Below are positions 35,479-44,801 of a stretch of DNA of 64,000 nucleotides, piece by piece. The notes below the pieces were generated by a model that was not told the DNA's origin, searched no databases, and was given only the letters and a program-made list of their open reading frames with translations. The stretch is from positions 1-64,000 of the forward strand of contig JAKFWA010000119.1 of the NCBI GenBank assembly GCA_021732995.1, in the 5' to 3' direction. The DNA comes from Planctomycetaceae bacterium (lineage in GTDB: Bacteria > Planctomycetota > Planctomycetia > Planctomycetales > Planctomycetaceae). Position numbers and translations under genes: made by a program. Each line of letters begins with the position of its first letter. Positions within the stretch are counted from its first letter, which is position 1.

Positions 35479-36517
35479 ACTCACGACTGGCTTCCAAACT
35501 ATCGAGTCGCTTTTCGAGCTGACTCAGCCGGCTTTTGAGACTGGCCACTTCATCCTGCAGCACCATTCCGAGTTTCTGGCCGACCTTCAATACCTCAGAT
35601 GGGTGTTGCGGCGCTGGTTGATCGGCGAATTGCACTTCGGTCAGCCACAGCAGGCCATCGCCAGCTTGAACGAGTGCTCCTCGTTCCGGGCATATCAACA
35701 AGACACGCCCCGCCACGCCGCGCCACGGCAGCTTCGTCTCAAGGTGGGCTTTCCAGACAAGCAGCTTGCGATCGCTCAGCCACGTGTAGGCGCCCGGATG
35801 AGGATCAGCGGACGCTCGGATCAACGAGTGGGTTTGCAGAGCGGAGTTGTTCCAATCGATCAATCCATCTTCCGGGCTGCGTCGTCCGTTGTAGGTGGCG
35901 AGGATTTCATCCTGCGGCTGCGGGTTCCATTCACCCGCCAGCAGGCGAGGAATCCAGCGATCCAGCGCTCGAACGGTCGCCGTATCCAGCTTGGCACCCA
36001 CATCACCAGCGTAGTCCTCTGCCGTTACAGTGAACGGCTCCTGCACGAACAACGGCCCCGAATCCGTGCCCTCATCCATCAGGAAGAAGTTTGCGGCGCC
36101 GGGAGTGTTGTCCAGCACCAGCCAGGCCAATGGGGCTCGTCCACGGCCGGCGGGCAGGAACGTGGGATGGAAGCCGACGCTGCCGAGTGTCGGTACCTGC
36201 AGCAGTTCTGCTCCAACGAGTTGTGACAGGCCGACGACAAACAAGAGGTCCGGCTGCCACTCACGGACGCGAGCGAGAACGGTTGCATCGTTGATGTTGC
36301 GGAACGTCAGGCAATCGACACCAGCAGGCTCCGCGATCTTGTCGAGGGCCTCAAATCCGGTGACCAGGTGAGACGATTCAGGACGGAGTTGAAGCACACC
36401 TACAACGGGAGCACCGTGACGCAGCAGTGCTTCCAGTGTAAGGCGGGTGCTGCTGGTCGCGCCCGCCACGACGATCCGCTGCGGTCCGCGCTTCAGTGCA
36501 GAGTTCTGAGTGGTCAT
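35477..36517 (-). CDS. Formyltransferase-fold protein related to methionyl-tRNA formyltransferase
   Basis: 346 residues. The N-terminal half has the formyltransferase fold: RIVVAGATSSTRLTLEALL, PDLLFVVGLSQLVGAELL, then VGFHPTFLPAGRGRAPLAWLVL, equivalent to the HPSLLPxxRGxxP catalytic block, and DEGTDSGPLFVQE. The C-domain opens with RSPEDGLIDWNNSALQTHSLIRA and PHPGAYTWL, as in Fmt and ArnA-like enzymes. The usual catalytic Asn of the NxHxS triad falls in a stretch reading VGFHP, so the Asn seems absent, and the last 30 residues are a coiled coil not found in Fmt. It may act on a nucleotide sugar or another amine rather than on Met-tRNA. ATG at 36517 lies 13 bp after the LptF/G stop. Confidence 0.75.
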   Translation of the reverse strand: MTTQNSALKRGPQRIVVAGATSSTRLTLEALLRHGAPVVGVLQLRPESSHLVTGFEALDKIAEPAGVDCLTFRNINDATVLARVREWQPDLLFVVGLSQLVGAELLQVPTLGSVGFHPTFLPAGRGRAPLAWLVLDNTPGAANFFLMDEGTDSGPLFVQEPFTVTAEDYAGDVGAKLDTATVRALDRWIPRLLAGEWNPQPQDEILATYNGRRSPEDGLIDWNNSALQTHSLIRASADPHPGAYTWLSDRKLLVWKAHLETKLPWRGVAGRVLLICPERGALVQAGDGLLWLTEVQFADQPAPQHPSEVLKVGQKLGMVLQDEVASLKSRLSQLEKRLDSLEASRE

Positions 36518-36530
36518 GGCGTGAAACGGC

Positions 36531-37667
36531 CTACGTTTGAACTCGGTTTGAGAACCAGGCACTCAAGCCGCCGGCGAGCACCACGGGAATCCACGCTCCC
36601 AGAGCGAGCGGATAGAAGTTCAACCGCCCGAGTTGCAGCGACGCCTGCGAGATAACAAACAGCACGCTCAGTACCACGCAGCACATGCCCATGCTTTCCA
36701 GCAAGCCGCGACTTTCCTTCTTCATCGTTAGGGGAATCGCGATGAGTGCCGCCAGGATGATGGCGAAGGGGCGTGTCAGGCGTTCGTGCAGATGCACGGT
36801 TTGCACTCGAATTGAGACCGCCCCCACCGCCGGATTGCGGATGCGCTGAACGAGGTCGGATGTGGACAGAAACTTGAAGCTGGTGCTGCGGCTATGCAAT
36901 TGATCGATCGTCACTTCAGTCGCGACGAAAATATCACCGCCCTTCACTGTCGGATCGTTGCTCTTCACCGCGAAGACGAGCGTTGTACCCTGCTCTGTCA
37001 GCTTCAGCTTGTCGAAAGTCGGGCTTGGATCCTTCAGCAGCCATCCGGCCGGATGTTCGCCTGGTTGAGGCGGGATATAGACCGCGCGCTTCGCTTTCAG
37101 AGTGGCCGGTTCCGCGACCACGCTGGGCACTGGAAGCAGGAACTCGGCCCGATCGATGGATCGCGATTCCAGGTCCAACCCGCTCCCCGTGATTTCGACA
37201 TTGGTCACGAAGTCGCGGCTGGTTTGCACATCGGAGATCATCGCCTTGTCGGTCCCTCGGGCGACCTGCAGACGCGGAGCGATCTCGGGCAGGATGAGTT
37301 CTTGATTCACCGTCATTAGCACCACGACGCTGAGAACCCCGACGAGAACCGGGAACGCGATGCGATACGTCGGCACGCCTGCGGACAAGACTGGGTAAAC
37401 TTCACGCTGTCGTTGCAGCATGGCAAACACGGCAATGACGGAGACAACCGCCAGCGTTGGTCCGAGCAGGTCCAGAAATCCGAACGACTGAAAGAAATAG
37501 TGCTGTGTCATACGCGCGAGCATGGCGGGTACGCCGCCTGAGCGGTCTTGAAACTCATCCGCGTTGGTGAAGGCGTCGAACACGACGAACAGGCCGAACG
37601 TGGCAAAGAAGCCAATGGCAAATACGTGCCAGAAGCGTCTCAGCAGATATCGATCGTAGATCGTCAT
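36531..37667 (-). CDS. LptF/LptG family permease
   Basis: 378 residues of the YjgP/YjgQ family, the inner-membrane half of the LPS transporter LptB2FG. It starts with the family signature MTIYDRYLLRRFWHVFAIGF, has three N-terminal membrane helices, a periplasmic beta-jellyroll of about 200 residues, and three C-terminal helices (LTRPFAIILAALIAIPLTMK; GMCCVVLSVLFVISQASLQL; FYPLALGAWIPVVLAGGLSA). ATG at 37667 was preferred over the in-frame codon at 37787 because the signature begins there. Only one of the F/G pair is present in the window. Planctomycetes do have an outer membrane, so a role in LPS or related lipid export is reasonable. Likely cotranscribed with the formyltransferase. Confidence 0.88.
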   Translation of the reverse strand: MTIYDRYLLRRFWHVFAIGFFATFGLFVVFDAFTNADEFQDRSGGVPAMLARMTQHYFFQSFGFLDLLGPTLAVVSVIAVFAMLQRQREVYPVLSAGVPTYRIAFPVLVGVLSVVVLMTVNQELILPEIAPRLQVARGTDKAMISDVQTSRDFVTNVEITGSGLDLESRSIDRAEFLLPVPSVVAEPATLKAKRAVYIPPQPGEHPAGWLLKDPSPTFDKLKLTEQGTTLVFAVKSNDPTVKGGDIFVATEVTIDQLHSRSTSFKFLSTSDLVQRIRNPAVGAVSIRVQTVHLHERLTRPFAIILAALIAIPLTMKKESRGLLESMGMCCVVLSVLFVISQASLQLGRLNFYPLALGAWIPVVLAGGLSAWFSNRVQT

Positions 37668-37791
37668 GAACTGGCCTAACGCGGGCTCCGCCCGCTGTCG
37701 TTCGACTGATTTCCCGCCCGTTTTCTCTCTTTGAGAGAAGAAGGCCATCCGATTACAGGACGTTTTCGACAATCGGGTCAATGCCACTTCT

Positions 37792-38640
37792 TCAGAGGGC
37801 GTCGCGACTCGTTTTGCCGTTCTGCAAGAGGTCTCTGAGTCGCTCAGCGTCGCCCTCTTGCAATGCTTTTTTGAAGCTCTGCAGCGAATCGGTCAGCTCG
37901 CTGAGGCCCGCCAGAACTGCTGCGGAGTTACCGAGCAAAATCGGCACCCAGATCTCGGGATCGCCCGAGGCAATTCGGGTGGTATCCCGGAACCCGGTGG
38001 CAGCGAGTTGACGCTGTTCGGGCTTCAGAATGGAGGCCACCGCAGCGGCCGCTACGTGCGGCACATGGCTGGTGGTCGCGACCGCGCGATCGTGAGCTTC
38101 CGCGTTCATCGTGACGACCAGCGAGCCCAATGATTCCCAAAACCGACGCACGGAATCGACCGCTGAGGCCTGTGTGTCGGTGTTCGGCGTAACGACGGTG
38201 ACTCGCCCCACGAATAGGTCGGCGCGCGATGCTTCATAACCGCGTTTCTCAGAGCCGGCCATCGGATGTGAGCCGACAAAGTGCACCTGCCCGTCTGGGA
38301 GGTGACCGACGTCGCGGCAGATCGGTGCTTTCACGCTGCCAACGTCGGTAATGATCGTTCCCGGACGGCTGACTGCGGCGATGCTTCGGACATCGGTCGC
38401 AATCTGGTCGACCGGCGTGCCCACGACGACGAAGTTCCAATCGGCCTCGCCAGTGCGAACGTCTGTCAGGTACGCATCGATAATCCCGGCGTCGACCGCT
38501 GACTTCAGCCGATCCGCGTTACGTCCTATACCGATGATGCGGCTGGCGACACCGCGCGCTCTGGCCGCAGCGGCGACGGAACCTCCCAGCAAGCCCACTC
38601 CCATAATCGCCAGGACTCGATCATGGGTTGGAGCGGACAT
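37792..38640 (-). CDS. tyrA: Prephenate dehydrogenase
   Basis: About 282 residues. Converts prephenate to 4-hydroxyphenylpyruvate for tyrosine synthesis. The NAD-binding fold is LAIMGVGLLGGSVAAAARARG; FVVVGTPVDQIATDV, TIITDVGSVKAPI and the substrate block HFVGSHPMAGSEKRGYEASRADLF are diagnostic, and ATTSHVPHVAAAAV carries the conserved HxPH. There is no ACT or chorismate mutase domain. Two starts are possible: a GTG at 38646, five bases after AGAGG, and the ATG at 38640; the GTG has better spacing. Same strand as the HtrA gene, 87 bp downstream of it. Confidence 0.92.
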   Translation of the reverse strand: MSAPTHDRVLAIMGVGLLGGSVAAAARARGVASRIIGIGRNADRLKSAVDAGIIDAYLTDVRTGEADWNFVVVGTPVDQIATDVRSIAAVSRPGTIITDVGSVKAPICRDVGHLPDGQVHFVGSHPMAGSEKRGYEASRADLFVGRVTVVTPNTDTQASAVDSVRRFWESLGSLVVTMNAEAHDRAVATTSHVPHVAAAAVASILKPEQRQLAATGFRDTTRIASGDPEIWVPILLGNSAAVLAGLSELTDSLQSFKKALQEGDAERLRDLLQNGKTSRDAL

Positions 38641-38727
38641 TGTCACTGGGGCCTCTGTGGGCTGAAACTGATGGTTGGAGAAGTTGACGAGTTAACGATA
38701 CGGTCGATGTGCTTGCCGGCTGAGCCA

Positions 38728-39891
38728 CTACTTTCCGGAACCTTGCTCCGGGGGACCTCCACCGAGCCGCATTCTGACTTCCATCTTGCGATCGCCACGC
38801 TTCAGGCTGAGCGTACAGATCTCTCCGGGCTTCTTGCTTTCGATGGCTTCGCGGAAGTCGGCGACAGTTTTCACGTCCTTGCTGTCGACGGCAATGATGA
38901 TGTCCGCAGTGCTGCGGTCCATACGCTCGACTGTAAACGGTCCGCGACGCTTCTTGACCAGCGTCGGACCGCGAATTCCCGCTTGCTCTGCAGGGCCACC
39001 AGGCGTCAGACGTTCCACGACGAGACCGTCTTCCGTTTCGAACACTCGCTGAATGCCGACTTCGGGCCGGTAGACTTTGCCGTGTGCAATCAGGTCCGGC
39101 ACGACACGCGATACCAGATTCACCGGGATCGCGAAGCCAACGCCGGAACTCTGTCCCGAGACGCTTGCAATCGCCGTGTTCATGCCGATCAGTTGACCGT
39201 GCAGATCGAGTAGTGGACCACCCGAGTTACCGGGGTTGATCGCTGCGTCGATCTGAATGATCGACTTGATCGTCCAGTCGTCCTGTACCTGCAGCGACCG
39301 ATTCAGGCTGGAAACTATACCGGTTGTCAGAGTGCGTTCGAGTTCAAACGGATTGCCGATCGCGAGCACCCGCATGCCGACTTTGAGCTTGCTCGAATCA
39401 CCCATCGGAATTGGATAGAGATCCGCCTCCGGGGCTTCGATCTTGATGATTGCGATGTCGTTTTGGGGGTCTATACCGATCACTTTGGCCTCGAAGACAT
39501 CGCCATTGAACAACGTCACCGAGACGTTCTGAGATTTGGCGATCACGTGATAGTTCGTGAGAATGTGGCCCGTCTTGTCGATGACGGAGCCCGAGCCCAT
39601 GCCTTCCGACTGGTGCTCGATCAGGAAGAGCGCGTCGGTACGGCTGCTCTTGGTGGTGATGTTCACGACACCTTTGTGTATCCGCTCATACACGGAGACG
39701 TTGATCAACTCTTCTGCGGTCAGGCCGTCCTGATTGAAGAAGCGTTCAACAGCGGTGGCTGAACGGCGAGCAACGGCTGCCGGGTCTTCTTCCTTGGCAA
39801 TCACTCGACTACCGGGCTCGTGTTGTACGAGCCACACGGTCAAGAAGCTTCCGAGCACTGCGGAGCACACACATCCAATGAAGTACCGCAT
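38728..39891 (-). CDS. HtrA/DegP-type serine protease with one PDZ domain
   Basis: 387 residues. An N-terminal membrane anchor or signal (MRYFIGCVCSAVLGSFLTVW) leads to the protease: MGSGSVIDKTGHILTNYHVI with His115, DPQNDIAIIKI with Asp145, and INPGNSGGPLL with Ser223. A PDZ domain follows at about 280-380 (LVVERLTPGGPAEQAGI, STADIIIAVDSKDV). It would degrade or sense misfolded envelope proteins. Only one PDZ is present, like DegS rather than DegP. ATG at 39891 with AGGATG upstream. A housekeeping-type envelope stress gene; no partner sigma system adjacent. Confidence 0.94.
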   Translation of the reverse strand: MRYFIGCVCSAVLGSFLTVWLVQHEPGSRVIAKEEDPAAVARRSATAVERFFNQDGLTAEELINVSVYERIHKGVVNITTKSSRTDALFLIEHQSEGMGSGSVIDKTGHILTNYHVIAKSQNVSVTLFNGDVFEAKVIGIDPQNDIAIIKIEAPEADLYPIPMGDSSKLKVGMRVLAIGNPFELERTLTTGIVSSLNRSLQVQDDWTIKSIIQIDAAINPGNSGGPLLDLHGQLIGMNTAIASVSGQSSGVGFAIPVNLVSRVVPDLIAHGKVYRPEVGIQRVFETEDGLVVERLTPGGPAEQAGIRGPTLVKKRRGPFTVERMDRSTADIIIAVDSKDVKTVADFREAIESKKPGEICTLSLKRGDRKMEVRMRLGGGPPEQGSGK

Positions 39892-39981
39892 GGCACATCC
39901 TGTTCGATTCAATGTCGGTTCGACGGGCTTCCTGCCCGGCCATCAAGTCCTGTCTTCAATGGCCCTATGCTGCGTTGCTGC

Positions 39982-40803
39982 TTATCGCCGCGAACTATAA
40001 CGCGGATCGCTGTCGACCCAATTGGTTGTCGTTAAACCCAGAGACGCCAGATCGCGTTTCGCCTGCTCCAGACCGCTCTTGACCCAGATCAGGTCGCAAC
40101 CGCAGGTTGTCCAGCGTGCTCCCATATCCAGCAACTGCTTGATTCGCTGCGGGCTGCCTGCCGGGGCACCCCATGCCTTGCCGTGCTTGTCGCAGGCCGA
40201 TTTCAGGCGGAGCAAGGCGTCATGAATCTTCGGGTGATCGAATTGCCCCGGTACGCCGCTGAGAATGCTGAAGTCGGCGGGGCCGAGCATGACCACATCT
40301 ACGCCGGGGACTGCAGCGATCTCTTCGACCTGCTCCAATGCTTGCGGGTCTTCGATCTGAATGACCAGCCAGCTCTCTTCATTGGAGCGGCGGATGTATT
40401 GCGCGAAGTCCATCGTGCAGTACGGCATGTCCGGATTTCCGCCGTCGAAACCACGCGTGCCTTGCGGAGCGAACTTCATCCAGCGGACGACTTCACGAGC
40501 CTCCGCGGCGGACTCACAGCGCGGATACATAATGCCGTGAGCACCTGCTTCAAGCATGCGGCTCATCTGCATGAACTCGCCCTTGGCCGGTCGACACATG
40601 ATGTCGACCGAGCCTACCCGCGCCGCACGCATCATCTGGCCAGCCGTCTCCATGCTGTAGAAATGGTGTTCCATATCCATCCAGATGAAGTCAAAGCCCA
40701 TCAAGCCGACCAGTTCGAAGACCTGCTGGTCCATCAGATGGCAGGCGACGCCGACCACTGGCTCCTGCCTGGCAAGCTTGGCTTTGACGATGCTCTTACG
40801 CAT
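39982..40803 (-). CDS. HpcH/HpaI family aldolase
   Basis: 273 residues, class II metal-dependent aldolase of the 2-keto-3-deoxy sugar/4-hydroxy-2-oxovalerate type. FDFIWMDMEHHFYS holds the catalytic histidine, IMCRPA the arginine, and VIQIEDPQAL and GPADFS the Glu and Asp metal ligands. It cleaves a 2-oxo-4-hydroxy acid to pyruvate and an aldehyde; the real substrate cannot be read. ATG at 40803 with AGAAGGGA nine bases upstream. The leader contains two overlapping perfect hairpins (40840-40891). Confidence 0.9.
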   Translation of the reverse strand: MRKSIVKAKLARQEPVVGVACHLMDQQVFELVGLMGFDFIWMDMEHHFYSMETAGQMMRAARVGSVDIMCRPAKGEFMQMSRMLEAGAHGIMYPRCESAAEAREVVRWMKFAPQGTRGFDGGNPDMPYCTMDFAQYIRRSNEESWLVIQIEDPQALEQVEEIAAVPGVDVVMLGPADFSILSGVPGQFDHPKIHDALLRLKSACDKHGKAWGAPAGSPQRIKQLLDMGARWTTCGCDLIWVKSGLEQAKRDLASLGLTTTNWVDSDPRYSSRR

Positions 40804-40839
40804 GAAGCGAATCCCTTCTGCTGTGCTGTGCGATGTCCT

Positions 40840-40891
40840 GAAGTCTGAGCGGCCTGCTCAGACTTCCGAAGTCTTAAGAACTTCGGAAGTC
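40840..40891 (-). promoter_or_regulatory. Two overlapping, mutually exclusive perfect hairpins upstream of the aldolase gene
   Basis: Hairpin 1 pairs 40840-40850 with 40856-40866 (GAAGTCTGAGC/GCTCAGACTTC, 5-nt loop). Hairpin 2 pairs 40861-40872 with 40880-40891 (GACTTCCGAAGT/ACTTCGGAAGTC, 7-nt loop). They share GACTTC at 40861-40866, so both cannot form at full length at once. On the minus strand they lie 37 to 88 bases before the aldolase ATG. There is no U-tract. It may be an attenuator-like switch or a palindromic repeat element. Confidence 0.6.
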
Positions 40892-40914
40892 TCCGCCAGC
40901 GATCGTGCGTGCAA

Positions 40915-42750
40915 TTACTCAACTGTAATCCGGAATGGCAACACCGTCAGGCGGCGTTCCGTGTTGAGCAACTGCATGACCGAGAGCGCTCCGGCGTCTT
41001 TGGCGAGCTGCGGGGAGATCTGACGCAGCGCGGCACCCAGAGCTTCCGCGGTGGCCGAAGGCACCGGTGCTCGGGCTTCGTCGAGATCGATTGGTCCGAG
41101 CAGCGACTCGAACGGATTCGCCGCCTTGGGCAGCATCATCCGGTCGACCTTGTCTTCGGCCTTCAGACCCGCAAGCTGCTTGGCATGAGCGACCGCGTCG
41201 TCCAGCGTGCCGAGCTTGTCGATCAACTTGAGCTTCAGGGCCTGCTGGCCAGTGTAGACGCGACCGCGAGCCAGCTTTTCGAGTTCTGCTTGAGGCATCT
41301 TGCGAGACTCAGCCGCCTTCGCCGTGAACTGATCGTAGATGTCCGCCATCAGCTTCTGCATGGCGGCTCGCTCGGTGTCGCTGAACGGAGCCAGTTCGCT
41401 CATGGCGCCACTGTTCTTGCCGCGAGAAATGACACTCGTCGTGATGCCAACTTTGTTATAGAGGCCGCCCAAGGCGATCTTGCCGCCGACGACGCCGATC
41501 GAACCCGTTAATGTTCCTGGCTCGGCGAAGATGGCATCGCAGCCCATCGAGACGTAGTAGCCACCGCTGGCCGCCGTATCACCCATGCTGGCGACGATGG
41601 GCTTGTTGCACTGCTTGATGGACCGCCACATCAGGTCGCTAGCCAGAGCACTTCCGCCGGGGCTGTCGACTCGCAGCACGATCGCTTTGACTTGTGAGTC
41701 GCCATCGGCCTTCTGGATCGCTTCGATGATGCTGTCGGAGCCAACCATTTCACCGCCGAACATATCCGCCGCACTCTTGCCAGGCATGATGACGCCGGTC
41801 ACGTGCACGATGGCGATCACGGGGTCTTTGCCTTTGGCCTTCTTCGGCTCAACGCCCATCATCAGATTCATCATCTTGACCATACCACCGAAGCCGCTGA
41901 AGTCGGTGTCGATCTTCTTCTTGCCGTACTTCGTGGCCAGCTTGTCGCCGCCGGGCTGGCGCTTCACGAGTTCCTTCACTTCGTCTTCGTACGCCAGCTT
42001 GTCGATGAGTCCCAGTTCGCGGGCGGCCTTGGCGGTATGCGGGCCGTTGTCGATGATCTCAATGACCTTCTCGCGCGGCAGCTTGCGGTCCTTCGCGACG
42101 GTGTCGACGATCTGGTCGTAGTAGTCGCCGATAACCGCTTCCATTTCTTCGCGGAAGGCGGGGCTCATTTCAGTGCGGGCATAAGGCTCAGCCGCGCCCT
42201 TGTACTCTCCGACCTGCATCATGTCGGCTTTGACGCCGACCAGATCGAACAGGTTTTTGTAGAAGGTGACTTCGGCTCGCAGGCCCAACATCATCACCGA
42301 TCCCGACTCGGGCATGATGATCTGATCGCACGCCGACGCTAGCATGTAGCCTTGCGTGTTGGCGTCATCCAGAACGGCGTAGACCTTCTTGCCCTTCTCG
42401 CGGACGGCGCTGATCGCCGTGCGGAATTCGTTGACCTTCGCCCATCCCAGTGAGGGGCTGTTGATCCTCAGCACGATGCCGCCGAGATTCTGGTCGTTTC
42501 CAGCTTGCTCCAGACGTCCCATGATGGTGCTCATGGTTTCGCTGGCAGCACCGAACAGGCCGGGCATGGAAGCACCTTCAGGGTAGCCGCCCTTCAGTTC
42601 GACATGAGCCCACTGATTTGGCACCTTTGCCAGAGGATTGGCGGGCTTATCTTGAGCGTGAACGAACGGAGCCAATCCATGAGTTGCTCCGGCCAGAGTG
42701 ACCAGAGTCGCGAGCGCGGTCTTCCAAAGAATTTTTGACGGACGCAGCAT
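40915..42750 (-). CDS. sppA: Signal peptide peptidase SppA, 67-kDa type
   Basis: 611 residues with tandem S49 protease domains, as in E. coli SppA. After a signal or anchor (ILWKTALATLVTLAGATHGLAPFVHAQ) the N-domain holds the catalytic lysine in VGEYKGAAEPYARTEMSPAF. The C-domain holds the serine in GDTAASGGYYVSMGCDAIFA, preceded by LRVDSPGGSALASDLMW. Conserved GTLTGSIGVVGGK and RVYTGQQALKLKLIDKLG also fit. It degrades leftover signal peptides in the inner membrane. ATG at 42750, GGAG eight bases upstream. Confidence 0.93.
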   Translation of the reverse strand: MLRPSKILWKTALATLVTLAGATHGLAPFVHAQDKPANPLAKVPNQWAHVELKGGYPEGASMPGLFGAASETMSTIMGRLEQAGNDQNLGGIVLRINSPSLGWAKVNEFRTAISAVREKGKKVYAVLDDANTQGYMLASACDQIIMPESGSVMMLGLRAEVTFYKNLFDLVGVKADMMQVGEYKGAAEPYARTEMSPAFREEMEAVIGDYYDQIVDTVAKDRKLPREKVIEIIDNGPHTAKAARELGLIDKLAYEDEVKELVKRQPGGDKLATKYGKKKIDTDFSGFGGMVKMMNLMMGVEPKKAKGKDPVIAIVHVTGVIMPGKSAADMFGGEMVGSDSIIEAIQKADGDSQVKAIVLRVDSPGGSALASDLMWRSIKQCNKPIVASMGDTAASGGYYVSMGCDAIFAEPGTLTGSIGVVGGKIALGGLYNKVGITTSVISRGKNSGAMSELAPFSDTERAAMQKLMADIYDQFTAKAAESRKMPQAELEKLARGRVYTGQQALKLKLIDKLGTLDDAVAHAKQLAGLKAEDKVDRMMLPKAANPFESLLGPIDLDEARAPVPSATAEALGAALRQISPQLAKDAGALSVMQLLNTERRLTVLPFRITVE

Positions 42751-42978
42751 GAGAGATCTCCACGAGAATTGAAGGTGCGAGAACTGGAGTCTAGGCCGCT
42801 AATTTCCCGAGGGTCAAGAAGGTGTTTGCTGTTGCGACAGTTCTGAAGCGCGTCGGCGATCAACCGCCAATTGCTTGTCCCGGATGGGCAGACCGATAAC
42901 CTTCGACCAGACGTGCTGAATCTGCCTTCAAGCCGCACTGGCGGCACGCGGATGAAATCGACTTAAGGACTCAACTGA

Positions 42979-44670
42979 ATGACCGCTCTGAATTGGAACA
43001 GCCGACAGCTCACTCGTGGATGGCAACGCGGCATTACCGCTTTTTATTACGGTCTCGGGATGACCGAAGCCGACTTCGACAAGCCTCAAATCGGTATCGG
43101 CGTACCGCTGCTCGAAGGGAATCTTTGCAATCTGCACGCCTACGAACTTGGTCAGGTTATCAAGCAAGGCTGCCAGGAAGCTGGTTTGCTGGGCTTTCCG
43201 TTCGGCACTCCCGGCGTCAGTGACAACATCACTCAGGGACAGGAAGGCGGCAACGCCAGCCTCGTTTCCCGCAACCTGATTGCGAATTCGGCAGAGTGTG
43301 TGGTCTCCGCGCACTGCTACGACGCGATGGTCGGTCTGCATAACTGCGACAAGAACGGCCCGGGCTTCGCGATGGCATTGGCCCGCATGAATTATCCCGG
43401 CCTGATCATCAGCGGCGGCAGCATTCAGCCCGGCTGCTACAAAGGCAAGGACGTCACGATTCTGGACGTCTATGACTCGCAGGCCGCGGCGTCAGTAGGA
43501 GCGATTCCACAATCTGAAGCTGACGAGATTCTGAAAGTTGCCTGTCCGGGCGCGGGCGGCTGCGGCATTGCGGCGTCCTTCAACACATGGGGCCTGGCGC
43601 TGGAGTCCATCGGACTGATGCCGCCGCAGAGCAGTTCCATCCCGGCGATTGATCCCGGCAAGAAAGCCGAGTGTCTCGGAGTTGGCCGACTCATCAAGAA
43701 CCTGCTTGAGATGCAGTTGCGGCCACGCGACATCTTGACTCGCAAAGCGTTTGAGAACTCGGCCGCGACGATTGCCGCTGCCGGTGGATCGACGAATGGC
43801 GTGCTGCACATGATGGCGCTGGCCCGTGAAGCGGAAGTAGACTTCACCCTGAAGGATCTGCAGGCGATCTTCAAACGCACGCCAGTGCTGTGCAGCTTTG
43901 CTCCACGCGGCACGAAGACGATGGTTGACCTGCATAAGATCGGCGGCACGTCGGTGCTGTTGAAGCATCTGATCCGAGCGGGCGTCATCGACGGTAACTG
44001 CATGACAGTGACTGGCAAGACGATCGCCGAGAATGTTGCCTCTGCGGGTGATCCGCCCGCTGGCCAGGAACTCATCGCGCCCGCCGATGCACCGTTCAAG
44101 CCGTTTGCGGACATCCAAATTTGCTTCGGTAATCTGGCGCCGGAAGGCATCGTCTTTAAGGTCTCCAGTCTGCAGGACCCGCGCTTCCGGGGCACCGCGA
44201 TGTGCTTCGAGAACGCGAAGGACGTCGCGGACGCCGTGGAACAGCATCGCATTAAGCCCGGCAGCGTGATCGTGCTGCGGAACCTCGGGCCGGTCGCTTC
44301 CGGCATGCCGGAAGTGCTCGTTGCTTCAGCGGCACTGTCGGTGCCTGAACTCAACGGGAAAGTGGCAATGGTTTCCGACACGCGAGTTTCGGGCGTGTCG
44401 CACGGGGCGATCGGAGTTCACTGTTCTCCCGAATCGGTGGTCGGTGGCCCGATTGCACTGGTCCGTGACGGCGATGAAATCACGTTCGATTTGATGAAGG
44501 GTGAGATCACACTGTGCGTCAGCAATGACGAACTTTCAGCGCGTCGCGCGATCTGGCGAGCCCCGAAGCTCACTTATCAACGCGGCTACCTGGCGGACTT
44601 CTCGGCCACTGTGGCTCAGGCCCATAACGGCTGCGTGAGTAAGGCTCTGTATCCTCGGCTGTCTGACTGA
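42979..44670 (+). CDS. ilvD: Dihydroxy-acid dehydratase
   Basis: 563 residues. Dehydrates 2,3-dihydroxy-isovalerate (and -methylvalerate) in valine and isoleucine synthesis. Three cluster cysteines stand at C50 (NLCNLHAYEL), C123 (HNCDKNGPG) and C195 (ACPGAGGCG), the arrangement of the plant-like [2Fe-2S] enzymes. GGSTNGVLHMMALAREAEV and GGPIALVRDGD are family blocks. Around C195 the sequence GIAASFNTWGLALE departs from the common GMYTANTM, so a sugar-acid dehydratase of the same family cannot be excluded. AAGGA nine bases before the ATG at 42979 fixes the start. Divergent from sppA. Confidence 0.88.
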   Translation: MTALNWNSRQLTRGWQRGITAFYYGLGMTEADFDKPQIGIGVPLLEGNLCNLHAYELGQVIKQGCQEAGLLGFPFGTPGVSDNITQGQEGGNASLVSRNLIANSAECVVSAHCYDAMVGLHNCDKNGPGFAMALARMNYPGLIISGGSIQPGCYKGKDVTILDVYDSQAAASVGAIPQSEADEILKVACPGAGGCGIAASFNTWGLALESIGLMPPQSSSIPAIDPGKKAECLGVGRLIKNLLEMQLRPRDILTRKAFENSAATIAAAGGSTNGVLHMMALAREAEVDFTLKDLQAIFKRTPVLCSFAPRGTKTMVDLHKIGGTSVLLKHLIRAGVIDGNCMTVTGKTIAENVASAGDPPAGQELIAPADAPFKPFADIQICFGNLAPEGIVFKVSSLQDPRFRGTAMCFENAKDVADAVEQHRIKPGSVIVLRNLGPVASGMPEVLVASAALSVPELNGKVAMVSDTRVSGVSHGAIGVHCSPESVVGGPIALVRDGDEITFDLMKGEITLCVSNDELSARRAIWRAPKLTYQRGYLADFSATVAQAHNGCVSKALYPRLSD

Positions 44671-44685
44671 AGGGATTTGCTTTTG

Positions 44686-44717
44686 CGTTGTGCGACCTGT
44701 CGAGTGATCGCACAACG
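44686..44717. other. Perfect 10-bp hairpin after ilvD
   Basis: CGTTGTGCGA/TCGCACAACG (44686-44695, 44708-44717) with a 12-nt loop, 16 bases after the ilvD stop. It has no U-tract on either strand. It may be a Rho-dependent 3' end or an mRNA-stability element. Confidence 0.5.
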
Positions 44718-44801
44718 TGACGGCATTCATCGTCGCTGGTGCCTTGCGGTTTCGGCGTCGGTTTCAGAATACGATTCGACTGGCTACGGCAACCTTCAAG
44801 C

